The notes: a model not told the origin generated them from the letters alone. A stretch of DNA of 32,855 nt from Veillonella magna DSM 19857 (GCF_000428745.1 NZ_AUAN01000016.1:1-32855); one strand, 5' to 3'. Shown: positions 17,546 through 28,588, numbered from the stretch's first letter. Numbers and translations: made by a program.

Positions 17546-17851
17546 TATTTATAGTTATAGTTACATGAAGAATGCAGATGCGGTGAGAAAAATCGATAAT
17601 ATGTATCTCTCTTAACAAGTAAATTTATAATATGTGACTGGTAGTGGAAATTTGTAGTGTCCATTTTCTATAGACAGCAGCAAACAAGGAAATGAATTTT
17701 TAGTAAACCACTTGTATTTTTCTTTGATGCCGGAAAGGCATTCATTACGGATACAAGATACATAAGGCGTGACGCTTTATAAGTGGATTGAATTTAGTAA
17801 AAATAAGGATTTGTATCACTAAACGATATAAGTAAAATGGAAGCAAACTCT
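17546..17851. other. Gene-free region with clustered inverted repeats
   Basis: No supported gene. CTTGTAT at 17711-17717 can pair with ATACAAG at 17751-17757, enclosing ATGCC/GGCAT (17727-17741). A further hairpin ATAAGGCG/CGCTTTAT sits at 17762-17780 with a TGA loop. GATACAA at 17750-17756 can alternatively pair with TTGTATC at 17811-17817, excluding the first stem. The pattern is switch-like but no known RNA class is recognised. Confidence 0.35.
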
Positions 17852-17880
17852 TTCTTTGTATTGTGTATACATGATATAAT
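17852..17880 (+). promoter_or_regulatory. Promoter of aspA (extended -10)
   Basis: TGATATAAT contains a consensus extended -10 with TATAAT at 17875-17880; TTCTTT at 17852-17857 is a weak -35 at 17 bases. The palindrome TGTATACA lies between them and could be an operator. The leader to the ATG at 17974 is about 87 bases. Confidence 0.65.
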
Positions 17881-17973
17881 GATGCCATCTTAGAATACTA
17901 GTATTTGTATTAGGTATAGAACAGTAGAGAAGATGTACAGTGAGTACGGACGTAATAGAAAGAGGTTGACAGT

Positions 17974-19389
17974 ATGCGTAAAGAACATGATTTTTTAGGC
18001 GAACTTGAAGTATCCGATGAATTATATTATGGTGTACAGACCCTGCGTGCCTTGGAAAATTTTAATATTACAGGTAAACGTTTGGATCGTGATTTTATTC
18101 GCTCCATGGCTATGGTAAAAAAAGCCTGCGCTTTGGCAAATATGAAAACGGGCCGCTTGGATGCTACGATTGGTAAAGCCATTGTACGAGCTGCCGATGA
18201 AATTATTGCTGGTGGCTTTGTGGATCAGTTCCCGGTAGATCCGATTCAAGGTGGAGCCGGTACATCCTTTAATATGAATATGAATGAAGTATTGGCTAAC
18301 CGCGGTTTGGAAATTTTGGGCAAACCGAAGGGAAGCTATGATATTATTTCGCCTAATAATCACTGCAATATGGCACAGTCTACGAACGACTCCTTCCCGA
18401 CAGCTATTAAGGTTTGCGCTATTTTGAAGAGCAAACCGTTATTGGCGGCATTGCAGCGTTTAGTTGATGAATTGGAACGCAAAGCGGAAGAATATAAAGA
18501 AATTTTAAAAATGGGCCGTACTCATTTACAGGATGCCGTACCGATTACATTAGGTCAGGAAATGGGAGCCTATGCTTCCGGGGTACGCCGTGGTATTCGT
18601 CGTATTCAGTCGGCTATTGCGCAAGCTCATATTGTAAACATGGGAGCTACTGCAGTTGGTACCGGTCTTAATGCGGAACCGTCGTACATTAAAGATGTTG
18701 TTGATGAATTGTCGGCTGTTGTTGGCGAAGAATTCCATACGGCAGATAATCTTATTGATGCTACGAACAATACGGATATTTTTGCCGATATTTCCGGCGG
18801 TTTGAAAGTTACAGCTTTGGTTTTGATTAAGATGGCTAACGACTTCCGTCTTATGGCATCGGGCCCACGTTGCGGTATTGGCGAATTGAAATTGCCGCCG
18901 CGCCAACCGGGTTCTTCTATCATGCCGGGCAAAGTTAATCCGGTTATTGCCGAAGTATTGAATCAAGTTTGCTACCAAGTAGTGGCCGATGATTTGGCAG
19001 TTACCTTAGGTGTAGAAAATGGTCAGTTTGAATTAAACGTAATGGAACCGGTTATTGCGTATAACCTTTTCAACTCCATGTGCTATCTTAAGAATGGTGT
19101 AAACACCTTTGTTGATAAATTGCTCATTGATTTACAGGTTGACCGCGAACAGTGTCAGCACTGGTTGGATCGAAGTGTTGGCATTGTAACTGCATTGTTG
19201 CCGCATGTTGGCTATGAAAATGCATCAATGTTAGCAAAAGAAGCCTACTCTACCGGTCGAGCTATTAAGGAAATTATTCTTGAAAAGGGATTGTTGTCCG
19301 AAGCCGATATGAACCACATCTTATCGCCGGCAGAAATGACGAAGCCGGGGATCGCCGGTGCGGATATTTTGAAGACACATGGCAACTAA
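17974..19389 (+). CDS. aspA: Aspartate ammonia-lyase (aspartase)
   Basis: A 471-residue member of the fumarase/aspartase superfamily that converts L-aspartate to fumarate and ammonium in the cytosol. The superfamily signature GSSIMPGKVNP is at residues 313-323, in the mobile catalytic loop. TSFNMNMNEV (97-106), QSTNDSFPTA (135-144) and GRTHLQDAVP (181-190) mark the other active-site regions. The C-terminal MTKPGIAG and the N-terminal VSDELYYGVQTLRALENF favour aspartase over class II fumarase. The start follows AAAGAGG. It is monocistronic, with its own promoter and a terminator at 19450-19505. Fumarate produced could feed anaerobic fumarate reduction. Confidence 0.95.
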   Translation: MRKEHDFLGELEVSDELYYGVQTLRALENFNITGKRLDRDFIRSMAMVKKACALANMKTGRLDATIGKAIVRAADEIIAGGFVDQFPVDPIQGGAGTSFNMNMNEVLANRGLEILGKPKGSYDIISPNNHCNMAQSTNDSFPTAIKVCAILKSKPLLAALQRLVDELERKAEEYKEILKMGRTHLQDAVPITLGQEMGAYASGVRRGIRRIQSAIAQAHIVNMGATAVGTGLNAEPSYIKDVVDELSAVVGEEFHTADNLIDATNNTDIFADISGGLKVTALVLIKMANDFRLMASGPRCGIGELKLPPRQPGSSIMPGKVNPVIAEVLNQVCYQVVADDLAVTLGVENGQFELNVMEPVIAYNLFNSMCYLKNGVNTFVDKLLIDLQVDREQCQHWLDRSVGIVTALLPHVGYENASMLAKEAYSTGRAIKEIILEKGLLSEADMNHILSPAEMTKPGIAGADILKTHGN

Positions 19390-19404
19390 TATAAAGGTTT
19401 GCAT

Positions 19405-19452
19405 ATAATATACAATAATATAATACATATAATATAATACATATAATATAAA
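19405..19452. repeat. Short AT-rich tandem repeat, 14-base unit
   Basis: The unit ATAATATAATACAT occurs exactly at 19415-19428 and 19429-19442, with partial copies on either side. It lies between the aspA stop and the terminator. No function is evident; it could vary in copy number by slippage. Confidence 0.8.
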
Positions 19453-19505
19453 AGCTCGGCGCAAAGGAGTAAAGTATAACTTCCGTTGCGTTGAGCTTTT
19501 TTATA
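19450..19505 (+). terminator. Terminator of aspA
   Basis: AAAAGCTCGGCGCAA from about 19450 pairs with TTGCGTTGAGCTTTT ending near 19500, with two G-U pairs, and runs into six T. Confidence 0.85.
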
Positions 19506-19513
19506 TAAGTTCC

Positions 19514-19542
19514 TTTACAAAAGAAAAATATAATGGTATAAT
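19514..19542 (+). promoter_or_regulatory. Promoter of the rpoB-rpoC operon
   Basis: TTTACA at 19514-19519 and TATAAT at 19537-19542 are 17 bases apart, with TGG in front of the -10 (extended -10). This is one of the best promoters in the window and lies downstream of the aspA terminator, so rpoBC is transcribed independently of aspA. Confidence 0.85.
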
Positions 19543-19548
19543 ACCTAA

Positions 19549-19782
19549 TTGCAAATGCACATGGTTTCGTGTGCGATGAATAGTAAGCTATAACATAGTT
19601 CGTGATAAGGGGAAATCTTCCAAGGTTGTGCTGATACATGTAAAGCAAGGTTCAAAAAAGAGAGAGGGCCTTGCTTATTTTGTCATTGTATGAGCAGGAA
19701 AACTGAGACCTGGATTATTGTCGTTTGTCATACCGTTATAGAATAGATGGTAAGCCAATGAATATGAGAGGTGAAAGCTAGT
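19549..19782 (+). promoter_or_regulatory. Long rpoB leader with terminator-like hairpin
   Basis: About 230 bases of untranslated leader. AAGCAAGG at 19643-19650 pairs with CCTTGCTT at 19669-19676 across an 18-base loop and is followed by ATTTTG, so partial termination is possible. GCACA/TGTGC forms a small hairpin near 19557-19574. There is no rplJ-rplL and no recognisable L10 leader. Confidence 0.5.
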
Positions 19783-22700
19783 ATGTTCAAACCTGAACAG
19801 GTAGGTAAGAGAACTCGTTACACGTACGCTAAGATTGACGAAGTCTTAGAAATGCCACATTTGTTGGACGTGCAGCGCAAGTCGTACGAGTGGTTTTTGG
19901 AGAGTGGTTTACAGAATATTTTTGACGATATTTCTCCGATTAAAGATAATTCAGGAAATTTAGTGCTTTCCTTTGAAGGCTTTAGCTTAGGTGAGCCTAA
20001 ATATGATATTAATGAGTGCAAGAATCGTGATGCTACGTATGCGGCACCGCTTCGTGTCAATGTACGGTTAGTGAATAATGACCCGGAACATAGCGATATT
20101 AAGGAACAGGAAGTATTCATGGGTGACTTCCCGTTGATGACTGAAACCGGTACATTTATTATCAACGGTGCGGAACGTGTTATCGTATCTCAGTTGGTGC
20201 GCTCCCCGGGTGTGTACTATGGTAAAAACATTGATACTATGGGGAACCGTTTGTATGATTCTACGGTTATTCCTAACCGCGGTGCATGGATAGAATTGGA
20301 AACGGATGCTAACGAAGTTGTGGCTGTTCGCATTGACCGCAATCGTAAGCTGCCGGCTACCGTGTTGGTACGTGCCCTCGGTTGGAGTACGAACGAATCT
20401 ATTTTGGAATTGTTCTGGAATGGTCAAACCGATGAAGACGGGCATCCCGTATATGATGAACGCTTGATTCGTACCTTGGAAAAGGATACTACGGAATCCA
20501 GCGAAGAAGCGTTGGTAGAAATTTACAAGAAGTTGCGTCCAGGTGAACCGCCGACAGTAGAAAGTGCACGTAACCTGTTCGATAATTTGTTCTTTGATCC
20601 GCGTCGCTATGATTTGGCACGCGTAGGTCGCTATAAATTAAATAAAAAATTAGGCTGGCGCCAACGTATTTTCGGTACAGTGTTGGCAGAACCGATTGTG
20701 AATACGGAAACCGGTGAAGTTGTACTTGATGCCGGCACATATATGGGTGAAGAACAAATTGAGGTAGTAGCCCAGAGCGGTGTATTTGCCGGTGAAGGTA
20801 CTGCTGAATTTTTCGTAGAAAATCCGGAAGGTACCGTATCTAAGGTTATTTGCAATAACAGTAATCTTGAGTATGATCATCGCACGGTAACTCGTGAAGA
20901 TATGTTAGCCAATATCAGTTACTTACTTAATTTGATGGATGGTCTTGGACATACCGATGATATTGACCATTTGGGTAATCGTCGTCTTCGTTGTGTAGGC
21001 GAATTACTTCAGAATCAGTTCCGTATTGGTTTGACCCGTATGGAACGTGTGGTTAAAGAACGCATGACAATTCAGGACGATGCGATGATTACACCGCAGG
21101 CATTAATTAATATTCGTCCGGTTGTGGCAGCGGTAAAAGAATTCTTTGGATCCTCCCAGTTATCTCAGTTCATGGACCAGACTAACCCGCTTGGCGAATT
21201 GACTCATAAACGTCGTTTGTCAGCTTTGGGGCCTGGTGGTTTGTCTCGTGAACGCGCAGGCTTCGAAGTTCGTGACGTACACCATTCTCACTATGGTCGT
21301 ATGTGTCCGATTGAAACACCGGAAGGTCCGAACATCGGCTTGATTTCGTCTTTGTCTAACTATGCGAAGGTAAATGAATTCGGCTTTATTGAAGCGCCGT
21401 ATCGTAAAGTAGAAAAAATTTACGGCACCGGTGAAGATGCCAATAAAGTAGTAAAAGTTCTGGTAACGGATCAGGTTGTATATATGACGGCCGATGAAGA
21501 AGAAGGCATGACTATTGCACAGGCAAACTCTGCATTGGATGCAGAAAGCTGCTTTGCAGATACGCATATTGCGTGCCGCCGCGGTCATGAAGTCCTCGAA
21601 GTTACTCCGGATAAAGTCGATTACATGGACGTTAGCCCGAAGGAAGTTGTTTCCATCGGTACTGCTATGATTCCGTTCCTGGAAAACGATGATGCTAACC
21701 GCGCACTCATGGGGGCGAACATGCAGCGTCAGGCTGTGCCATTGCTTCGTGCACAGGCTCCGTTGGTTGGTACCGGCATGGAATATAAAGCAGCATGTGA
21801 CTCCGGCGTATGTGTATTGGCTAAAGAAGCCGGTGTGGTTACTCGTTGTTGGGGTAATGAAATCCATGTACTTCGCGATAACGGTCGTGTAGATGTATAT
21901 AAATTGAATAAATTCCTTCGTTCTAACCAGTCCACTTGCTTTAACCAGAAACCGATTGTCTTCCGTGGTGATCGTGTAGTAAAAGGACAGGTATTGGCTG
22001 ATGGCCCGGCAACGGACGGCGGCGAATTGGCATTGGGCTTTAACGTGTTGGTAGCCTTCATGCCTTGGGAAGGTTATAACTACGAAGATGCTATTTTGCT
22101 TAGTGAAGAACTTTGCAAAGAAGATATTTACACATCTATTCATATTGAAGAATACGAATGTGATGCACGCGATACTAAGTTAGGCGCAGAAGAAATTACT
22201 CGTGAATTGCCGAATACCGGTGATGATAACCTGCGCAACCTTGATGAAAACGGCATTATTTGCATTGGTGCCGAAGTACATCCGGGAGATATTTTAGTAG
22301 GTAAGGTAACGCCGAAGGGCGAAACAGAGCTGACTCCGGAAGAACGCTTGCTTCGCGCTATCTTTGGTGATAAAGAACGTGAAGTCCGTGATACTTCGCT
22401 TCGCGTGCCGCATGGTGAATCCGGTAAAATTGTTGACGTTAAGGTATTTACCCGTGAAAACGGCGATGAATTGAACCCGGGCGTAAACAAATTGGTTCGT
22501 GTATATATTGCGCAGAAGCGTAAGATTCACGAAGGCGATAAGATGGCCGGTCGCCACGGTAACAAAGGGGTTGTATCCCGTGTTATGCGTCAGGAAGATA
22601 TGCCGTTCTTACCGGATGGCACCCCGGTGCAGATTGTATTGAACCCGTTGGGCGTACCGTCTCGTATGAATATCGGTCAGGTATTGGAGACTCACTTAGG

Positions 22701-23955
22701 CTGGGCGGTACAAGGATTGGGTATGCAGATTAAGGCTACGGATTTGCAGATTCAAAGTGTCTTGGATCGCGCTAAAGCAGATAGCCGTTACTGGGACACC
22801 ATTGATCGCATTAAAGACCTGTATGCGGAAATTGATGACTTGAAGAAAAAAATCGGCGAAAATGTGACAGTACCACATCTTGATGTTGATGCGGAAATTA
22901 CGACACGCCGTGAAGAAGTATTGGATAAGATTCGCGAAACAGCCATGGCTGAACTCAATGCTTTGGGGGGCCGTGCTCGTTATGACGAATTAAAAGCTAT
23001 CGAAAAGACGTATATTGATGCCGAAATCGAGTACTTCGACAATGAAGACGAAGAAGCGCCGGAAATGGAAGAAGGCTTGAGAAACGAGCTTCAGGGTCTT
23101 AGTGCAGTCGTAGATATTTTGGATACTATCGATTCGGCACGTGCTAAACGTGAAGAAATTCGTAAGGATTTGGAATCTTACGGTTATGACTTCACTACTT
23201 ATGGTATGCCGAAGCCGGATGTAGCCGGTATTCATATTGCTACACCGGTATTTGACGGTGCTCATGAAGGCGACGTGTTCGATACCTTACGCATTGCCGG
23301 TAAGAGTGATGACGGTAAAACCGTATTATATGACGGGCGTACCGGTGAACCGATGGATAACCGTGTAACGGTAGGCTATGTATACATGCTTAAATTGCAT
23401 CATCTGGTTGATGATAAGATTCACGCTCGTTCTACAGGCCCGTACTCCTTGGTAACGCAGCAGCCGCTTGGTGGTAAAGCACAGTTCGGCGGTCAACGTT
23501 TCGGGGAAATGGAAGTGTGGGCGCTTGAAGCTTATGGTGCAGCTTACACGCTTCAGGAATTGCTCACTGTTAAGTCTGACGATGTCGTAGGCCGTGTAAA
23601 AGCATACGAAAAAATCGTGAAGGGTGAAAATATCCCTGAACCGGGGGTACCGGAATCCTTCAAAGTATTGCTGAAAGAACTCCAGAGTATCGGTCTTGAT
23701 GTGAAGATTCTTAACGAAGACCAAGAAGAAGTTGTCATCAAGGAATTGGATGACGATGATGATGGTCGCGATGAACAAAACGAAGACGAAATTAAAGAAG
23801 TTATGGAGGAAGGCGACGTACAGCGCGGCGATGAAGCGATAGCTGATGATGCTATTATAGAATCGGCAGACGACGCTCCGAGTGACGAAGGTGATGACAG
23901 CATTATCAGCATGTTAGGCACCTATGATGAAGATACCTCCACAGATGAAGACTGA
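19783..23955 (+). CDS. rpoB: DNA-directed RNA polymerase subunit beta
   Basis: A protein of 1390 residues from ATG 19783; AGAGG lies about 10 bases upstream, and the GTG at 19771 would add MKAS. The rifampicin region [10 protein letters not shown] starts at residue 457, and Q462, D465, H475 and S480 match E. coli Gln513, Asp516, His526 and Ser531, all wild type. [10 protein letters not shown] and the C-terminal [20 protein letters not shown] are intact. It is much longer than the B. subtilis subunit (about 1190): residues 981-1149 are an insertion between [10 protein letters not shown] and [11 protein letters not shown], rich in charged, coiled-coil-like helices. A strongly acidic tail occupies roughly the last 70 residues. 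rpoC begins 34 bases later. Confidence 0.98.
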   Translation: MFKPEQVGKRTRYTYAKIDEVLEMPHLLDVQRKSYEWFLESGLQNIFDDISPIKDNSGNLVLSFEGFSLGEPKYDINECKNRDATYAAPLRVNVRLVNNDPEHSDIKEQEVFMGDFPLMTETGTFIINGAERVIVSQLVRSPGVYYGKNIDTMGNRLYDSTVIPNRGAWIELETDANEVVAVRIDRNRKLPATVLVRALGWSTNESILELFWNGQTDEDGHPVYDERLIRTLEKDTTESSEEALVEIYKKLRPGEPPTVESARNLFDNLFFDPRRYDLARVGRYKLNKKLGWRQRIFGTVLAEPIVNTETGEVVLDAGTYMGEEQIEVVAQSGVFAGEGTAEFFVENPEGTVSKVICNNSNLEYDHRTVTREDMLANISYLLNLMDGLGHTDDIDHLGNRRLRCVGELLQNQFRIGLTRMERVVKERMTIQDDAMITPQALINIRPVVAAVKEFFGSSQLSQFMDQTNPLGELTHKRRLSALGPGGLSRERAGFEVRDVHHSHYGRMCPIETPEGPNIGLISSLSNYAKVNEFGFIEAPYRKVEKIYGTGEDANKVVKVLVTDQVVYMTADEEEGMTIAQANSALDAESCFADTHIACRRGHEVLEVTPDKVDYMDVSPKEVVSIGTAMIPFLENDDANRALMGANMQRQAVPLLRAQAPLVGTGMEYKAACDSGVCVLAKEAGVVTRCWGNEIHVLRDNGRVDVYKLNKFLRSNQSTCFNQKPIVFRGDRVVKGQVLADGPATDGGELALGFNVLVAFMPWEGYNYEDAILLSEELCKEDIYTSIHIEEYECDARDTKLGAEEITRELPNTGDDNLRNLDENGIICIGAEVHPGDILVGKVTPKGETELTPEERLLRAIFGDKEREVRDTSLRVPHGESGKIVDVKVFTRENGDELNPGVNKLVRVYIAQKRKIHEGDKMAGRHGNKGVVSRVMRQEDMPFLPDGTPVQIVLNPLGVPSRMNIGQVLETHLGWAVQGLGMQIKATDLQIQSVLDRAKADSRYWDTIDRIKDLYAEIDDLKKKIGENVTVPHLDVDAEITTRREEVLDKIRETAMAELNALGGRARYDELKAIEKTYIDAEIEYFDNEDEEAPEMEEGLRNELQGLSAVVDILDTIDSARAKREEIRKDLESYGYDFTTYGMPKPDVAGIHIATPVFDGAHEGDVFDTLRIAGKSDDGKTVLYDGRTGEPMDNRVTVGYVYMLKLHHLVDDKIHARSTGPYSLVTQQPLGGKAQFGGQRFGEMEVWALEAYGAAYTLQELLTVKSDDVVGRVKAYEKIVKGENIPEPGVPESFKVLLKELQSIGLDVKILNEDQEEVVIKELDDDDDGRDEQNEDEIKEVMEEGDVQRGDEAIADDAIIESADDAPSDEGDDSIISMLGTYDEDTSTDED

Positions 23956-23989
23956 TAATTGAGTATCCAAAAAGAAGGGAGCGATACTT

Positions 23990-26900
23990 GTGCTAGACGT
24001 AAATGAATTTGATTCCATGCGGATTGGCTTGGCCTCGCCTAAGCAGATCTTGGAATGGTCTTACGGTGAAGTAAAAAAACCGGAAACAATTAACTACCGC
24101 ACATTGAAGCCGGAACGCGACGGTCTGTTCTGCGAACGCATTTTTGGACCGACAAAAGACTGGGAATGTCATTGCGGTAAATATAAGCGCATCCGTCATA
24201 AGGGCGTAGTGTGCGATAAATGCGGCGTTGAAGTAACACGCGCTAAGGTGCGTCGTGAACGTATGGGCCATATTGTGTTGGCCACGCCGGTATCTCATAT
24301 TTGGTATTTCAAGGGCATTCCGTCCCGCATGGGTCTTATCCTTGATATATCGCCGCGTTCGTTGGAACGTGTATTGTATTTTGCTGCTTACATCGTAGTT
24401 GATCCTGGCGAAACTCCGTTGGCGAAACGTCAGCTTCTTACCGAATCGGAATATCGCGAATACGAAGCGCAATTTATGGATGAAAACTATACGATCGGTG
24501 GTAAGCAGGTAGCTCTTGAAACGGTATCACAGCGTCGTGAACGCTTGGCTATCGTAGCGGAAGCTAAACGTAAGGAAGCTAAAAACGCCGCATTGGCAGC
24601 AGATACTTCTATTCCGGAAGAAGAAAAGGAGTATGAAACGTTAAGTCGTGAAGAACGCTATGAGTTGGCAGCGTTGAACGAAGTGTCGTTTGCCTGCGTA
24701 GATATGGGGGCAGAGGCAATTAAAGAATTATTAAGCGAATTGGATCTTGATTTGCTTAATGCTGAGCTTCGTAATGAATTGGAAACGGCTACAGGTCAGC
24801 GTAAAGTTCGTGCCGTACGCCGTTTGGAAGTAGTAGAAGCGTTCCGCCAATCCGGTAACCGTCCGGAATGGATGATTATGGATGTGGTGCCGGTTATTCC
24901 GCCGGAGCTTCGTCCGATGGTTCAGCTCGACGGTGGTCGTTTTGCTACGTCCGATTTAAATGATTTGTATCGTCGCGTAATCAATCGTAACAATCGATTG
25001 AAACGTTTATTGGATTTAGACGCACCGGAAATTATTGTTCGCAATGAAAAGCGTATGTTACAGGAAGCCGTTGATGCGCTCATCGACAACGGTCGCCGCG
25101 GCCGTCCTGTTACAGGTCCTGGTAACCGTCCACTGAAATCCTTGTCCGATATGTTAAAAGGGAAACAAGGTCGTTTCCGTCAGAACTTGCTGGGGAAACG
25201 TGTTGACTATTCCGGCCGTTCCGTTATCGTAGTTGGTCCGGAATTGAAAATGCATCAATGCGGCTTGCCGAAAGAAATGGCGTTGGAATTGTTCAAACCA
25301 TTTGTTATGAAGCGTTTGGTAGAACGCCAGCAAGCAAGCAATATTAAGGCTGCTAAGCGTCAGGTAGAACGTATCGGTCCGGGCGTATGGGAAGCTTTGG
25401 AAGAAGTAATCAAAGAACATCCGGTACTTCTTAACCGTGCCCCGACACTGCATCGCTTGGGGATTCAGGCTTTCGAACCGATTCTTTGGGAAGGCCGTGC
25501 TATCAAACTTCATCCGTTGGTATGTACTGCGTTTAACGCTGACTTTGACGGTGACCAGATGGCTTGTCACTTGCCGCTTTCTGTAGAAGCGCAGTCGGAA
25601 GCACGTACATTGATGTTGTCTTCGCATAACATCTTGTCAACTAAAGACGGTAAGCCGGTTGCGGTACCTTCTCAGGATATGATTCTCGGCACCTACTATC
25701 TGACCGTAGTACGTCAGCATACGAAGGATAAGGCTAAATATTTTGCTAATTACGATGAAGTTATGTTGGCATATAACTCAGGTATTATCGGTTTGCAAGA
25801 TATTTTATATATTCGTCTTGAAGGCTATGGCCGCGTAGAAACAACGGCTGGCCGATTGATTTTCAATGAAGCTTTATATCCTGAATTGCGTCAATTTGAG
25901 CGCCAGGAAGACGGTCACTACACATTGGGCCGCGTTATGGATAAAAAAATGGTAGGCAAACTGGTTGACCAGTGTTTCCAATTATTCGGTAACGAAAAGA
26001 CGGCGGAACTTCTCGACCGCGTAAAATCATTGGGCTACTCCTTTGCACGTCGTGCGGGTATGACAATCGCTATTGCCGATATTAAAGTACCGGAAGAAAA
26101 AGCACCGATTTTGAGCAAAGCTGATGAAGATGTAGATAAAGTATCTCGTCTGTATCGTCGCGGTTTGATTTCCGAAGATGAACGCTATCGTAAAACAATT
26201 CAACTTTGGACACAGGCTACGGAAGATGTAACGGATGCCATGATGGACAACATGATGCGTGACCAGGAAGGCTTTAACCCGGTATACATGATGGCTATTT
26301 CCGGTGCCCGTGGTAATAAACAGCAGATTCGTCAGTTGGCTGGTATGCGCGGTTTGATGGCAGACCCGTCCGGTCGGATTATCGACTTGCCCATTAAGGC
26401 TAACTTTAAGGAAGGTCTTACCGTATTGGATTACTTTACCTCTAGCCATGGGGCACGTAAAGGCTTGGCCGATACGGCTCTTCGTACGGCGGACTCCGGT
26501 TATTTGACCCGTCGCTTGGTTGATGTATCGCAGGATGTTATCGTCCGTGAAGAAGATTGTGACGTTGTGGGTATTGATTTGGTGCGTGAACGTGCGCGCT
26601 TGGCAAGCTCTACTCGTCAGGCAGTTAACCTTTTAAAGGATAAATTGATTGGTCGCGTTCTTGATAAAGACGTTATTGTTCCGTCTACAGGAGAAGTTAT
26701 TGTTCCGGCGGAAACGATTCTCACTGAAGAATCCTTGGAATTGTTGGTAGAACATAAGGTGGCGGATATTTCATTACGCGGTGTTCACCTTGGTAATGAC
26801 AGCGATATGAACCATACTAACCTTGTACAGAACATTAAACTTGGTGAAACGGACGAAGGCATTCGTGAAACTCTCCGTGAAACCATGGTTCATAACATGT

Positions 26901-28201
26901 TGGGCAAGGATACGGTAAACGCCGTTATCGATGGTGAAGGTAATGAAATTGTTCCTGCCGGCGTAGCATTGACAGAAGAAGGTATAGAAGCAATTCTTGA
27001 TAGCGATGTAAAAGAAGTACAAGTACGCAACAATGACATTCACGGCATTGAAGTAGAAGCTATTGTCGAAGGTGCCGGCATCATTGAACCGTTGAAGGAT
27101 CGAATTGTAGGCCGTACGGCAGCAGAAGAATTGATTAATAAAGATACCGGTGAAGTTATCGTACCGCTTAACGGTGAAATTACGGAAGAATTGGCAGATG
27201 AAGTCGTTAAATATTACGATACTGTCAAGATTCGTTCCGTGTTGACTTGCCGCTCCCCGTATGGCGTTTGCATGAAGTGCTACGGTCGAGATCTCGGTAC
27301 AGGTAACCAGGTACAGGTTGGTGAAGCCGTAGGTATTATTGCGGCACAGTCTATCGGTGAACCGGGTACACAGCTTACGATGCGTACATTCCATACAGGT
27401 GGGGTTGCCGGTGACGATATTACTCAAGGTTTGCCGCGTGTCGAAGAATTGTTTGAAGCACGTCGCCCGAAGCGCCATGCTATCATCAGCGAAGTAGAAG
27501 GGGTAGTACGTGTTGTACCTAATGATAATAAGAAGGGGACAAATACAATTTTTGTAACCGATAAAGACGGCGTAGAGCAAGATTATCTTATTCCGTACGG
27601 TGCGCGTATCATCGTTAAGGACGGAGATCATGTAGCTTTGGGTGGTCGCCTCACGGAAGGTTCCATTAATCCACATGATATTATGCGTGTAATGGGCACG
27701 GAAGCAACGCAGCGTTATCTTGTTTATGAAGTACAAAAAGTATATAAATCGCAAGGTGTAGAAATCAACGATAAGCATATTGAAGTTATTGTACGTCAAA
27801 TGCTTCATAAGGTTAAGGTTGAAAGTGCCGGTGATGCTGATCTGTTGCCGGGCGATCCTGTAGATGTGAATACCTTTGAAGCCGAAAATCGTCGTTTGAT
27901 TATGAATGGTAAACAACCGGCTACAGGTAAACGTATTTTGTTAGGTATTACTAAAGCAGCATTAGCTACCGATAGCTTCTTGTCAGCCGCTTCTTTCCAG
28001 GAAACGACTCGTGTTCTTACCGATGCAGCTATTAAAGGCAAGATTGATCCGTTATTGGGCTTGAAGGAGAACGTTATTATCGGTAAATTGATTCCTGCCG
28101 GTACTGGTATGAGTCGCTACCGTAAGATTCGCGTTGTAAAAAAAGAACCACAGATTATTGATGTTCCGGCAGAAACGATGGACGATAGTGCAGACGCATA
28201 G
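23990..28201 (+). CDS. rpoC: DNA-directed RNA polymerase subunit beta'
   Basis: A protein of 1403 residues starting at GTG 23990, with AAGAAGGGAG upstream. The N-terminal zinc site is C60, C62, C75 and C78 ([13 protein letters not shown]). The catalytic NADFDGDQM is at residues 516-524 with the three metal-binding aspartates 518, 520 and 522. The second zinc site uses the cysteine in EEDCDVV and those in [18 protein letters not shown] near 1086-1097. Between these, about residues 883-1083 contain three related modules ([42 protein letters not shown]), whereas E. coli and B. subtilis have one. It is co-transcribed with rpoB and terminated at 28333-28371. Confidence 0.98.
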   Translation: MLDVNEFDSMRIGLASPKQILEWSYGEVKKPETINYRTLKPERDGLFCERIFGPTKDWECHCGKYKRIRHKGVVCDKCGVEVTRAKVRRERMGHIVLATPVSHIWYFKGIPSRMGLILDISPRSLERVLYFAAYIVVDPGETPLAKRQLLTESEYREYEAQFMDENYTIGGKQVALETVSQRRERLAIVAEAKRKEAKNAALAADTSIPEEEKEYETLSREERYELAALNEVSFACVDMGAEAIKELLSELDLDLLNAELRNELETATGQRKVRAVRRLEVVEAFRQSGNRPEWMIMDVVPVIPPELRPMVQLDGGRFATSDLNDLYRRVINRNNRLKRLLDLDAPEIIVRNEKRMLQEAVDALIDNGRRGRPVTGPGNRPLKSLSDMLKGKQGRFRQNLLGKRVDYSGRSVIVVGPELKMHQCGLPKEMALELFKPFVMKRLVERQQASNIKAAKRQVERIGPGVWEALEEVIKEHPVLLNRAPTLHRLGIQAFEPILWEGRAIKLHPLVCTAFNADFDGDQMACHLPLSVEAQSEARTLMLSSHNILSTKDGKPVAVPSQDMILGTYYLTVVRQHTKDKAKYFANYDEVMLAYNSGIIGLQDILYIRLEGYGRVETTAGRLIFNEALYPELRQFERQEDGHYTLGRVMDKKMVGKLVDQCFQLFGNEKTAELLDRVKSLGYSFARRAGMTIAIADIKVPEEKAPILSKADEDVDKVSRLYRRGLISEDERYRKTIQLWTQATEDVTDAMMDNMMRDQEGFNPVYMMAISGARGNKQQIRQLAGMRGLMADPSGRIIDLPIKANFKEGLTVLDYFTSSHGARKGLADTALRTADSGYLTRRLVDVSQDVIVREEDCDVVGIDLVRERARLASSTRQAVNLLKDKLIGRVLDKDVIVPSTGEVIVPAETILTEESLELLVEHKVADISLRGVHLGNDSDMNHTNLVQNIKLGETDEGIRETLRETMVHNMLGKDTVNAVIDGEGNEIVPAGVALTEEGIEAILDSDVKEVQVRNNDIHGIEVEAIVEGAGIIEPLKDRIVGRTAAEELINKDTGEVIVPLNGEITEELADEVVKYYDTVKIRSVLTCRSPYGVCMKCYGRDLGTGNQVQVGEAVGIIAAQSIGEPGTQLTMRTFHTGGVAGDDITQGLPRVEELFEARRPKRHAIISEVEGVVRVVPNDNKKGTNTIFVTDKDGVEQDYLIPYGARIIVKDGDHVALGGRLTEGSINPHDIMRVMGTEATQRYLVYEVQKVYKSQGVEINDKHIEVIVRQMLHKVKVESAGDADLLPGDPVDVNTFEAENRRLIMNGKQPATGKRILLGITKAALATDSFLSAASFQETTRVLTDAAIKGKIDPLLGLKENVIIGKLIPAGTGMSRYRKIRVVKKEPQIIDVPAETMDDSADA

Positions 28202-28330
28202 GAACTAAGAATCGTGAGTGGCACATAGTCTAATTGGTTTCTTGGTAATAGCTAGGAGAGTAGCTATAAGAGTGAGTCACGTGAGGTTCTTGAAGACTAG
28301 CCGAGCGTATAAATTTAGATATCTTATATA
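28202..28330 (+). other. Structured untranslated region after rpoC
   Basis: ATAGCTA (28248-28254) pairs with TAGCTAT (28261-28267) around GGAGAG. This hairpin is enclosed by GGC...TAGTC (28220-28230, three-base bulge) pairing with GACTAGCC (28295-28302). It sits between the rpoC stop and the terminator and would be the 3' end of the rpoBC mRNA. I do not recognise the fold. Confidence 0.4.
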
Positions 28331-28332
28331 AT

Positions 28333-28371
28333 AAAAAGAGAAGTACAATCACAGGATTGGCTTCTCTTTTT
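28333..28371 (+). terminator. Terminator of the rpoBC operon
   Basis: AAAAAGAGAAG (28333-28343) pairs with CTTCTCTTTTT (28361-28371), with CAATC/GATTG pairing inside. The A and T runs make it usable on either strand. Confidence 0.85.
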
Positions 28372-28559
28372 GTATTTATTTTGCAAGGAAGTTATGCGTG
28401 AAAAGCAATATTGATGTTAAAATTGAAATATTATACGAATATTAGCTCAAGATTTGCATAAAATGGGAGAAAATATTCATTGAAAAATAAAATTGAACCG
28501 CACGGAAAAGTGTACATATAAAAGCCAGTGTTTATGCGGAAAAACAGCAATTAATTTTG
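28372..28559. other. AT-rich gene-free spacer
   Basis: No supported gene, hairpin or repeat is seen between the rpoBC terminator and the str promoter. Confidence 0.4.
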
Positions 28560-28588
28560 TTGACAACAGTCGGGGATGATGCTAAACT
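28560..28588 (+). promoter_or_regulatory. Promoter of the str operon
   Basis: TTGACA at 28560-28565 and TAAACT at 28583-28588 are exactly 17 bases apart. It lies about 60 bases before the ybxF-like start and downstream of the rpoBC terminator. Confidence 0.7.

Noticed and set aside
19405-19452. Tandem AT repeat as part of a CRISPR array or origin iterons
   Set aside because: The unit is only 14 bases with no spacers, no dnaA boxes and no cas or replication genes nearby.
21151-21225. Rifampicin resistance changes in RpoB
   Set aside because: The residues matching E. coli Gln513, Asp516, His526 and Ser531 are all the sensitive type.
21220-22143. Long minus-strand open frame (307 codons) inside rpoB
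   Set aside because: It is a shadow of the rpoB reading frame: Cys/His/Phe-rich composition, no ribosome binding site, no recognisable domain.
26774-27916. Long minus-strand open frame (380 codons) inside rpoC
   Set aside because: It arises from codon bias of rpoC on the other strand; composition is unlike a protein from this genome and no start signal is present.
28202-28330. tRNA gene between rpoC and the str operon
   Set aside because: GGTTC occurs at 28285, but there is no GGTTCGA T-loop partner, no D-loop or anticodon stem and no acceptor stem of proper spacing.
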